Shown: positions 38,577 to 45,040 of the stretch, piece by piece
How positions within the stretch are numbered: the first letter of the stretch is position 1
Layout: every line of letters starts with the position of its first letter
Assembly (NCBI RefSeq): GCF_001954135.1
Contig: NZ_MBEQ01000058.1
Coordinates: forward strand, 1-45,040
Direction: 5' to 3'
DNA from: Mycobacterium sp. GA-1841
Lineage (GTDB): Bacteria > Actinomycetota > Actinomycetes > Mycobacteriales > Mycobacteriaceae
Length of the DNA stretch: 45,040 bases
Translations under genes and position numbers: made by a program
Notes under the pieces: generated by a model
The model's input: only the letters and a program-made list of their open reading frames with translations
The model's database searches: none
Told to the model about the DNA's origin: nothing

Positions 38577-39200
38577 TCATGGTTGGCCGGCGCCCGGGTC
38601 CGGCAGGTTTTCCCCGAGGCCTGGCGGGATGTTGGTCCCCGGCGGCGGCGCGGTGCCCGGAAGTGGTTCTCCGAGTTGCTCTTTGGGTAGCTGCCCGAGC
38701 ATCGAACCACGCAGGTTCCCGTTGCGGTACAGGGTGTGCATCTGCCGCATCCAGTCCAGCCCGGAGATGTCGGAATTCTCCTGGCCGGGTGCGACACCGA
38801 CGACGGTGCCTTCACCGGGTGCCGACGGCTTCTCGTTCTGCGGGAAGAAGTTTCCGTTGTTGAATGCCCGGAGGTTGGGTGCCTCCGTCGGTGGTGCTCC
38901 ACCCGGGGCCGACGGCACCGCGTACTGGCCGAGCAGGGCGCCGGGGCTCATGTCGATGCCGTCCGGGACGCCCAGGCGGCCGGGCCCCGTCTCCGTACCG
39001 GTCTGTCCCAGCACCGACAATCCGTTGGGCCCCAACGGAGCACCCATGAGCGGCACCTCCGGACCGGGTTGCGGGACGGCGGGTGTCGGAGCCGGGTCGG
39101 CGGCCGCGATGGCCGGATGCACCACCGCGACGCCAATCGCCAGCCCGGCTGCCGCGAGGACTGCCAGCTTGTCTTTGGCTGCTGCGTATTTCGTTGTCAC
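38577..39200 (-). CDS. Exported Pro/Gly-rich protein of unknown function
   Basis: This 207-residue protein has an N-terminal signal region (LAVLAAAGLAIGVAVVHPAIAAADP) and a mature chain rich in Pro and Gly, without Cys. A short, less repetitive block (LDWMRQMHTLYRNGNLRGSMLGQLP) around 145-170 may be the folded part. It begins 9 bp after the upstream MspA-like gene and is surely in the same transcript. No family is recognised. Confidence 0.72.
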   Translation of the reverse strand: MTTKYAAAKDKLAVLAAAGLAIGVAVVHPAIAAADPAPTPAVPQPGPEVPLMGAPLGPNGLSVLGQTGTETGPGRLGVPDGIDMSPGALLGQYAVPSAPGGAPPTEAPNLRAFNNGNFFPQNEKPSAPGEGTVVGVAPGQENSDISGLDWMRQMHTLYRNGNLRGSMLGQLPKEQLGEPLPGTAPPPGTNIPPGLGENLPDPGAGQP

Positions 39201-39209
39201 GGTGAAGCG

Positions 39210-39899
39210 TCAGACCGACTTGGTGACGCCGTAGTAGGCGACCACATCGTCGGTGTCGGTGGTTGAACTGGTCAGCGTCGCGTACGACCGAAGGAAGGAC
39301 TGGCCCACGCAACCGTCGACCTTGATGTGGACATCCTTCAACGTAACCCGCACCGGAGCTGCCTTGAACGACTTCTTGTCCACCGACACCGTGGTGACCG
39401 TGCCGGGCTTGGGATGGATCTCGAGCGTGCCTGACATCGGCATGCTCACCCCGGTGGGAACGAGACCGGCGAGTGTCGAGCCGGACGTACTCAGGCCGAT
39501 CGAGCCGATGAGACGGACCTGACCCAGTTCGATGCCACAGCCGATCTGGTAACCGGTGTCCAGCGTGCCGCCGGTCAGAGAGGTCGAGCCGCCGCCGGTC
39601 ACCGTCCCGTTAAAGGTTCCGGCGACCAGATATTCGCGTGACGAGGCCGCGGTGGTCAGCGGTGCCACGGGCAGCTGACTCTCGTTGGCCGCCGACACTG
39701 TGAGCTTCCATCCGTCCGGGGTGGTGACCACGCCCGGTTCGGCGGAGGCGACCACCCCGTTGTCCGGTGGCGGCCCGGCGTCGACCGGTTGTGCGGCCGG
39801 GTCCACCGGTGCCGGCGGCGGGTCGGCGGCGGCCGACGGGGCAAGGGCCACCGGGGCCAACATGCACACTGCAGCGAAGGTGACGAAACGATTCAACAT
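39210..39899 (-). CDS. MspA-family porin-like exported protein, copy 2
   Basis: This 229-residue protein has a signal peptide (to about ASA/AAADP), a Pro-rich N-terminal linker of about 35 residues, then an MspA-like beta domain: SSREYLVAGTFNGTVTG, LDTGYQIGCGIELG, and the closing QSFLRSYATLTSSTTDTDDVVAYYG, parallel to MspA's LRPFARLIASTGDSVTTYG. It differs from MspA in having the Pro-rich linker, in a Cys pair (YQIGCG and DGCVGQ), and in lacking the acidic constriction loop. It may make an outer-membrane pore with another charge, or not be a pore. ATG 39899 is chosen because the signal sequence starts there. Confidence 0.78.
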   Translation of the reverse strand: MLNRFVTFAAVCMLAPVALAPSAAADPPPAPVDPAAQPVDAGPPPDNGVVASAEPGVVTTPDGWKLTVSAANESQLPVAPLTTAASSREYLVAGTFNGTVTGGGSTSLTGGTLDTGYQIGCGIELGQVRLIGSIGLSTSGSTLAGLVPTGVSMPMSGTLEIHPKPGTVTTVSVDKKSFKAAPVRVTLKDVHIKVDGCVGQSFLRSYATLTSSTTDTDDVVAYYGVTKSV

Positions 39900-39989
39900 G
39901 GCCGAACGTGTGCCTCTCGTGGGGGTCCGATCTGAGCGATCGGTGTCGTGAACGATGCGAATCATGTTTGTTCTCTTACCGTGTCGCGG

Positions 39990-40676
39990 TCAGACGGCCT
40001 TGGTCACGCCAAGATAGGTGACCACGTCGTCGGTGTTGTCGGTGGAGCTGGTGAGAGTGGCATAGGTGCGGATGAACGATTGACCGGCGCACTGGTCGAA
40101 CTTGACGCGGACGCCCGAGATGGTGACGCGGGTACCGGTGCCCTTGAACGACTTCTTGTCGATCGGCACGATGGTGACCGTGCCGGGCTTGAGATAAACC
40201 TTGCCCTGCAGGCTGATGCCGGTGCCACCACTGACATCACCGGCCGAGCCGGTGAACGGAATCTTGATACCCGGCGTGAAGCTGATGCCGGGGTTGATCT
40301 CGGTTTCGTCCGTGATGATGCCGCAGCCGATCTGGGCTCCGGCCTCCAGTGTGCCGCCGGTCAGCTTGGTCTTTCCTCCTCCGGACACCTTGCCGGTGAA
40401 AGTTCCTCCGACCAGATATTCGCGCGAGGAGACGGCGGTGGTCAGCGGGGCCACCGGCAACAGAGATTCGTTGGCGCCCACCACCGTCACGTGCCAGCCG
40501 TCCGGGGTGTCCAGTGCCCCGGGCGGCGCCGACGGAACGGCACCGTTGTCGGCCGGCGGTGCGGCCGCGGCAGGAGCCGCGGGATCCGGCGGGGGTGGAT
40601 CCGCCGATGCCAGGGGCGCAATTGCCACCGGGGTCAACATGCAGACGGCAGCCAGGGTGGCAAAACGACTCAACAT
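39990..40676 (-). CDS. MspA-family porin-like exported protein, copy 1
   Basis: This 228-residue paralogue of the next gene (90 bp downstream) has a signal peptide followed by a Pro/Ala-rich linker and the MspA-like beta domain SSREYLVGGTFTGKVSG, LEAGAQIGCGI, and QSFIRTYATLTSSTDNTDDVVTYLG. The two Cys at matching places suggest a conserved disulfide not present in MspA. Upstream DNA of both copies shares a GAGAGGC element 13 bases before the ATG, so the leader was duplicated too. An in-frame ATG at 40697 is an alternative start; the other copy has ACG there, which argues against it. Confidence 0.78.
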   Translation of the reverse strand: MLSRFATLAAVCMLTPVAIAPLASADPPPPDPAAPAAAAPPADNGAVPSAPPGALDTPDGWHVTVVGANESLLPVAPLTTAVSSREYLVGGTFTGKVSGGGKTKLTGGTLEAGAQIGCGIITDETEINPGISFTPGIKIPFTGSAGDVSGGTGISLQGKVYLKPGTVTIVPIDKKSFKGTGTRVTISGVRVKFDQCAGQSFIRTYATLTSSTDNTDDVVTYLGVTKAV

Positions 40677-41048
40677 GCGTGAACTTACGCCTCTCATGGT
40701 TTGAACCCAGATGGTCCGCGACGCGTCGTGGTCGTCAGAAGTCAAGGGGTCCAAGGAATCTGTCGCGACGAAGCATGGACCGGTCTGGTTTCCGAACGGT
40801 GAACGGTGGGCCAACGTTGACCGCCGTGATTCCATCCAGCTCAATGCCGGAACCTGTGAATGTTCTGGAGAACAGCTGGGCGGCAACGTAATTGAGACGC
40901 AGTGGATGTTGGTCGAGGTTGCGTCCAATGGACAGCCGGGATAGGGGCCGGGTTGGCCCATCGTTCACCTTCCGGACATCTGCACCACCGACCGTGTGCG
41001 TCCGGGCGTGCGCATACGTCGAACTGCCACCGACTGACGGAGGAAACG
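40677..41048. other. Intergenic stretch between divergent exported-protein genes
   Basis: The 372-bp gap holds no open frame with gene-like codon use. It must carry promoters for the minus-strand MspA-like operon and the plus-strand exported pair, but I see no box strong enough to mark. Confidence 0.55.
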
Positions 41049-41564
41049 TTGAGGCTTCAGGTCCATGAGCGAGCATGGGTATCGCTTCTCCTGGCGTTCG
41101 GCATCGGGCTGGCCGCCGTGGCGCCGGCCCTTGCCGATCCCGTAACCGACCCGGTAGCCGACCCGGTCATGGTCGCGGATGACCCTGCGGCGCCGGCGGT
41201 CACGGCGTGTACGGCTTTCGCCGACGCGCTCGATTCCGCCTCGACGTTCTACGGCGATTTCGCGGACTCGATCGAAGGTGTGGCGCGGCCCGACTATGCG
41301 GATCCGGGGGTCAGCACCACCAACACCAGTGGCCGGACCGCCTTGCGTCAGGCCGCCGCGTCAGCATTGAATGCCGCCGGCACACCGGGACTTTCGCCGG
41401 ACATTGCCAATCCGATGCGGGCATGGTCCTTCGGCGCCACCAAGCTTCTGCTGAAGATGGGTCTGCACAGCGGTGGGCAATCGCTCAACGACACGGCCAC
41501 GCAGCTCAACAACGACGCCGGTAATGCGCAGCTGGCCTGCGCTGCGGCCGGGACCCATGCCTGA
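41049..41564 (+). CDS. Exported protein of unknown function
   Basis: This 171-residue protein starts with TTG at 41049, justified by GGAGGA five bases upstream and by the signal peptide that begins just after (VSLLLAFGIGLAAVAPALADP). The mature chain is helical-looking and has two Cys (VTACTAFADALD and AQLACAAAG) that may pair; NPMRAWSFGATKLLLKMGLHSGGQSLND lies near the end. I do not recognise the family. It overlaps the next gene by 8 bp, so the two are co-translated. Confidence 0.72.
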   Translation: MRLQVHERAWVSLLLAFGIGLAAVAPALADPVTDPVADPVMVADDPAAPAVTACTAFADALDSASTFYGDFADSIEGVARPDYADPGVSTTNTSGRTALRQAAASALNAAGTPGLSPDIANPMRAWSFGATKLLLKMGLHSGGQSLNDTATQLNNDAGNAQLACAAAGTHA

Positions 41565-42261
41565 CGTGGCGGCAACGGGAAGAACCCTGATCCGGGTGGT
41601 GCTTTCAACGCTCGTTCTCGTGCAGGCGACGACCGCTTGCGCGGCCGGCGGCGATCAGCCCCAGCGGCTACCGCGCCAGGTACCCAAGTCCGCACTCGAG
41701 TCGTTGCTGCTCGATGCGCACCAGGTTGACGCCCTGATGGAAATCGACGGGATGACGGCGCACCCGCCGGTCACCGCGATGAGCGATCATCGCAACCTGC
41801 TGCCCAACCTGAATTGTCTCGGTGCCTGGCAAGTCGACGAGGCTGCCATCTACGGCGATCACTGGACCGCCATGCGTCAGGTGCTACTGCGGGCGCCGGA
41901 CAACGACCACTGGGACAACCTCTTGGTGCAGTCGGTGGCCATCTATCCGTCCACGCAGGATGCCACCGACTTCTTCGATCGGTCGGCGATGCGTTGGTCG
42001 CAATGCACCGATCACCACGTGAACATCACCCTCAACGGCGAGCCGCTGCCCAAGTGGACGAGCGGCGACCTCACCCAGACCGACTCCGAACTCACGCTGC
42101 CGTTCACCCGCGTCGACGGGGACCAGACGCGCAGCTGTGAACGTGCGCTGGGCGTCGCGGCCAATCTCGTGATCGATGTCCAAGCCTGCAAGCCCGCGCG
42201 CGCAACGGTGACGCAGGCCGGCGATGTGGTCGAGGCGATCCGGGCTGCGATGCCGCGGTGA
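41557..42261 (+). CDS. PknH-type sensor-domain lipoprotein
   Basis: This 234-residue protein has an N-terminal lipoprotein-like signal (VVLSTLVLVQATTACAAGG; the residue at -3 is Thr, so the lipobox is weak). The mature domain has the PknH-like extracellular sensor pattern: LLLDAHQVDALMEIDGM, an NCLGAW motif, and WSQCTDHHV, SCERALGV and VQACKPA, four Cys that in PknH form two disulfides. It probably sits on the outer face of the membrane and binds an unknown ligand. ATG 41557 overlaps the upstream stop; GTG 41566 is an alternative. Similar proteins in M. tuberculosis include LpqQ and LppH (from memory). Confidence 0.8.
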   Translation: MPDVAATGRTLIRVVLSTLVLVQATTACAAGGDQPQRLPRQVPKSALESLLLDAHQVDALMEIDGMTAHPPVTAMSDHRNLLPNLNCLGAWQVDEAAIYGDHWTAMRQVLLRAPDNDHWDNLLVQSVAIYPSTQDATDFFDRSAMRWSQCTDHHVNITLNGEPLPKWTSGDLTQTDSELTLPFTRVDGDQTRSCERALGVAANLVIDVQACKPARATVTQAGDVVEAIRAAMPR

Positions 42262-42320
42262 GCGTTCCGGCAGCGACCATGGCGGGTATCGTGGACAGCG
42301 CAGTTGGTTTGTCGGTCCGG

Positions 42321-42520
42321 TTTCGGCTGGGGCGACATCGAGCGTCGCACGCTGCTCCAGGTGCGACGTGAGAGGGAACCTGGTGAGAATCCGGGACTGT
42401 CCCGCAGCGGTATGCAGGAACGACCGCCGTCATCAGCACTGGCCCGACGGGCTGGGAAGCGACGGCCAGTAGGTGCACGATCTTCGTGCGCGCCTGTGAG
42501 TCCGAAGACCTGCCAGCCGT
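42321..42520 (+). promoter_or_regulatory. Cobalamin riboswitch upstream of metE
   Basis: The B12-box elements are clear: AGGGAACCTGGTGAGAATCC, then GGGACTGTCCCGCAGCGGTA with TGCAGG, and TGAGTCCGAAGACCTGCC. GGCTGG (42325-42330) pairs with CCAGCC (42513-42518) as the closing stem, and GTCGCAC/GTGCGAC forms a side hairpin. Some 140 bases of leader follow to the metE ATG. Bound adenosylcobalamin would shut off metE, the B12-independent synthase, when MetH can work. Confidence 0.95.
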
Positions 42521-42658
42521 ACCGGGCGCGCCGCGTCCGGTGGTGCATCGCCTCGCGGAATGGGCAGTGGCCGAAGCGGTTCACCGTGGCGGGTGGCTGT
42601 GTTCGGTTCGATGTCTCCTGGCGGTGGCCATCCTCTTCGCACGTTGAAGGACGTCGTC

Positions 42659-44932
42659 ATGAGCACAACCGCAGTACCCTTCACCGCCACCATCCTCGGA
42701 TCGCCCCGGATCGGTCCCCACCGGGAACTCAAACGCGCCGTCGAGAAGTACTGGGCGGGCCGGATGGAGCGCGACGAACTCGAATCGGTCGCTGCAACGT
42801 TGCGCCGGGACACCTGGGAGTCGTTGGTCGCGGCCGGGCTCGACTCAGTGCCGGTCAACACGTTCTCCTACTACGACCAGGTGCTCGATACCGCGGTTCT
42901 TCTCGGCGCCTTGCCGGCCCGGGTCGCCGGCATCTCCGATGACCTCGACCGCTATTTCGCCGCGGCCCGGGGGAACGACGAGATCACGCCGCTGGAGATG
43001 ACCAAGTGGTTCGACACCAACTACCACTACATCGTCCCCGAGATCGGGCCGGACACCACGTTCTCCCTCAACCCGGACAAGGTGCTCGGCGAACTGGAAG
43101 AGACGCGAGCCCAAGGGATTCCGGCTCGTCCGGTGATTGTCGGGCCGATCACTTTCCTGGCATTGTCCAAGGCGGTCGACGGAGCTGACGCACCGATCTC
43201 CCGGCTGGACGAGCTGATCGACGTGTATGCCGAGTTGCTGGGGGCACTGGCCGACGAGGGTGTCGGCTGGGTCCAGTTCGACGAGCCAGTTCTGGTGACC
43301 GACATCCTGGACAACGCCGCCGAACTTGCCGAGCGCACCTACGCCCGGCTGGGTGATCTGACCAAACGGCCCGCGATCTTCGTCGCGACGTACTTCGGTG
43401 AGTTGACCGATGCCCTGCCTGCGCTGGCCCGTACTCCGGTCGAGGCCGTCGGTGTCGACTTGGTGGCCGGCTCCGGCGCTGCCCTGGCCGCAGTCCCCGA
43501 GCTGTCCGACAAGCTCCTGGTCGCCGGGGTGGTCGACGGCCGCAATATCTGGCGCACAGACCTGGACAGGGCACTGGGGACCCTGGCCGCCTCGGTCGGC
43601 AGTGCCCGAGCGGTGGCAGTGTCGACGTCGTGCTCGACGCTGCACGTGCCCTATACCCTCGATGCCGAGCCGGATATCGATGCAGCACTGCGTAGTTGGC
43701 TGGCATTCGGGTTCGAGAAGGTCACCGAGGTGGTGGCGCTGGCACGTGGCCTGAAGGACGGTCGCGATGCCATCGCAGCCGAGGTCGGGGCATCCGACGC
43801 CGCGATCGCGTCCCGTAAGGCGGATCCGCGAATCACCAACGCCCAGGTACGATCCCGTATCTCGACGATCGTCGCCTCCGGGACCACACGCGGGCCCGCC
43901 GCGCAGCGCCGCGCCGCTCAGCAGGACCGGCTCAACCTGCCGTCACTGCCCACCACCACCATCGGGTCCTATCCGCAGACCTCGGCCATCCGTATTGCCC
44001 GCGCCGAGCTGCGATCCGGGAAGATCGACGCCGCGGAGTACGAGCGCCGGATGAAGGCGGAGATCGCCGACGTCATCACGCTGCAGGAGCAGCTGGGCCT
44101 CGACGTACTGGTGCACGGTGAACCCGAGCGCAACGACATGGTGCAGTATTTCGCCGAGCAGCTCGACGGTTTCTTCGCCACCCACAACGGGTGGGTGCAG
44201 TCGTACGGCAGCCGGTGCGTCCGGCCGCCGATCCTGTACGGCGATGTGGCCCGGCCGGATCCGATGACCGTCGAGTGGATCACCTACGCGCAGTCGCTCA
44301 CCGCGAAGCCGGTCAAGGGCATGTTGACCGGCCCGGTGACGATTCTGGCCTGGTCGTTCGTGCGTGACGACCAACCCTTGGCGGACACCGCCTTTCAGGT
44401 TGCCCTCGCCATCCGCGACGAGACAGTGGATCTGCAGGCGGCAGGCATCGCGATCATTCAGGTCGACGAGCCGGCACTGCGCGAACTCCTGCCACTGCGG
44501 TCCAAGGACAAACCGGCCTATCTCACGTGGGCGGTGGAGGCGTTCCGGTTGTCGACCTCCGGCGTCGCCGACTCCACGCAGATCCATACGCACCTGTGCT
44601 ACTCGGAGTTCGGTGAGGTGATCGGGGCGATCGCAGATCTGGATGCCGACGTGACGTCGATCGAGGCGGCCCGATCGCACATGGAGGTGCTCGGTGACCT
44701 CAACGCGGCGGGCTTTTCCAACAGTGTCGGGCCGGGGGTCTACGACATCCACTCACCGCGGGTGCCGGGTGTAGCGGAGATCGCCACGTCGCTGCGGGAG
44801 GCACTCAACACCGTTCCCGCCGAACGTCTCTGGGTCAATCCCGACTGCGGGCTGAAGACCCGCACCACCGATGAGGTGACCGAGTCGCTCAAGCACATGG
44901 TCGCTGCGGCAGCCGAGGTGCGGAGCCGGTAG
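42659..44932 (+). CDS. metE: Cobalamin-independent methionine synthase
   Basis: This 757-residue enzyme transfers a methyl group from 5-methyltetrahydropteroyltriglutamate to homocysteine. Both halves are present: the N-terminal domain ([38 protein letters not shown]) and the C-terminal catalytic domain ([30 protein letters not shown]). Zinc ligands are in HTHLCYSEF and NPDCGLKTR, and [10 protein letters not shown] lies between. ATG 42659 has GAAGGA seven bases upstream. A B12 riboswitch precedes it, as known for mycobacterial metE. Full length and all catalytic motifs are intact. Confidence 0.98.
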   Translation: MSTTAVPFTATILGSPRIGPHRELKRAVEKYWAGRMERDELESVAATLRRDTWESLVAAGLDSVPVNTFSYYDQVLDTAVLLGALPARVAGISDDLDRYFAAARGNDEITPLEMTKWFDTNYHYIVPEIGPDTTFSLNPDKVLGELEETRAQGIPARPVIVGPITFLALSKAVDGADAPISRLDELIDVYAELLGALADEGVGWVQFDEPVLVTDILDNAAELAERTYARLGDLTKRPAIFVATYFGELTDALPALARTPVEAVGVDLVAGSGAALAAVPELSDKLLVAGVVDGRNIWRTDLDRALGTLAASVGSARAVAVSTSCSTLHVPYTLDAEPDIDAALRSWLAFGFEKVTEVVALARGLKDGRDAIAAEVGASDAAIASRKADPRITNAQVRSRISTIVASGTTRGPAAQRRAAQQDRLNLPSLPTTTIGSYPQTSAIRIARAELRSGKIDAAEYERRMKAEIADVITLQEQLGLDVLVHGEPERNDMVQYFAEQLDGFFATHNGWVQSYGSRCVRPPILYGDVARPDPMTVEWITYAQSLTAKPVKGMLTGPVTILAWSFVRDDQPLADTAFQVALAIRDETVDLQAAGIAIIQVDEPALRELLPLRSKDKPAYLTWAVEAFRLSTSGVADSTQIHTHLCYSEFGEVIGAIADLDADVTSIEAARSHMEVLGDLNAAGFSNSVGPGVYDIHSPRVPGVAEIATSLREALNTVPAERLWVNPDCGLKTRTTDEVTESLKHMVAAAAEVRSR

Positions 44933-44936
44933 CTGG

Positions 44937-45040
44937 TCAGCTCGTGGCGGCCTGGGCGTCCAGCCAGGCCGCCAACGAGCGTCCGGCCTCCAACACATGG
45001 CGTTCGGCGATGGTGCGGGCGGCCTCGGCGTCTTTGACTT
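44937..45040 (-). CDS. C-terminal end of a possible GntR/FCD-type regulator
   Basis: Only the last 33 codons are in the window, ending in TGA at 44939-44937. The peptide (...DAEAARTIAERHVLEAGRSL then AAWLDAQAATS) resembles the closing helix of FadR-type GntR regulators, where a DxxxA...H pattern is common. The gene is on the opposite strand from metE and 4 bp from its stop. The family call is tentative because so little is seen. Confidence 0.4.
   Translation of the reverse strand, partial: VKDAEAARTIAERHVLEAGRSLAAWLDAQAATS

Overview
The window is high-GC actinobacterial DNA from a mycobacterium, most likely a fast-growing, M. smegmatis-type Mycolicibacterium. The evidence is a Mas-type polyketide synthase flanked by FAAL, PapA and GAP genes, a PPE protein, two MspA-family porin homologues, and a long block collinear with M. 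tuberculosis Rv2495c-Rv2511 (orn, DUF853 ATPase, CmrA reductase, MFS, MmpS-like protein, TetR, accD1-accA1-fadE19-maoC-citE-bkdABC). No insertion sequence, prophage or CRISPR array was seen.

Region 1 (1-17395) is a glycolipid locus. On the plus strand are the 3' end of a polysaccharide pyruvyl transferase, a DxD glycosyltransferase, a secreted PE-PPE-fold hydrolase/transacylase with a long Lys-rich tail, and a GAP/SfLAP membrane protein. Converging on them from the minus strand is pks - papA - two tandem paralogous HxxxDG acyltransferase-like genes - FAAL - GT2 glycosyltransferase. Together these could make a polymethyl-branched acid, load it onto trehalose, elongate and pyruvylate the sugar, and move it across the membrane. 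This fits the lipooligosaccharide / pyruvylated acyltrehalose locus described in M. smegmatis (MSMEG_4727 region, from memory).

Region 2 (17396-19705) is a 728-bp intergenic stretch and a PPE gene. The PPE protein carries an internal segment of about 45 residues with 16 His and about 19 Asp. About 40 bp before its start is an AT-rich imperfect palindrome resembling a Zur (zinc uptake regulator) box. This is the most novel-looking candidate here: a zinc-regulated, zinc-binding PPE protein.

Region 3 (19717-27106) holds tRNA-His and housekeeping or envelope genes: orn, a HerA/DUF853 ATPase, the beta-oxo-mycolate reductase cmrA, an MFS transporter, an MmpS-fold membrane protein and an S9 prolyl oligopeptidase.

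Region 4 (27109-37352) is a TetR regulator divergent from a nine-kilobase branched-chain amino acid (leucine) catabolic operon. Two operator-like palindromes lie in the divergent gap. The genes run accD1, accA1, fadE19, maoC-like, citE, bkdA, bkdB, bkdC with overlaps or very short gaps up to citE. The MaoC-like protein has gained an N-terminal run of four identical octapeptides.

Region 5 (37369-45040) has an enoyl-CoA hydratase-like gene, a minus-strand group of four exported proteins (two MspA-like porin homologues with an added Cys pair, a Pro-rich protein, and a small two-Cys protein), two plus-strand exported proteins (one a PknH-type sensor-domain lipoprotein), and a cobalamin riboswitch controlling metE. 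The window closes in the 3' end of what may be a GntR/FCD regulator.
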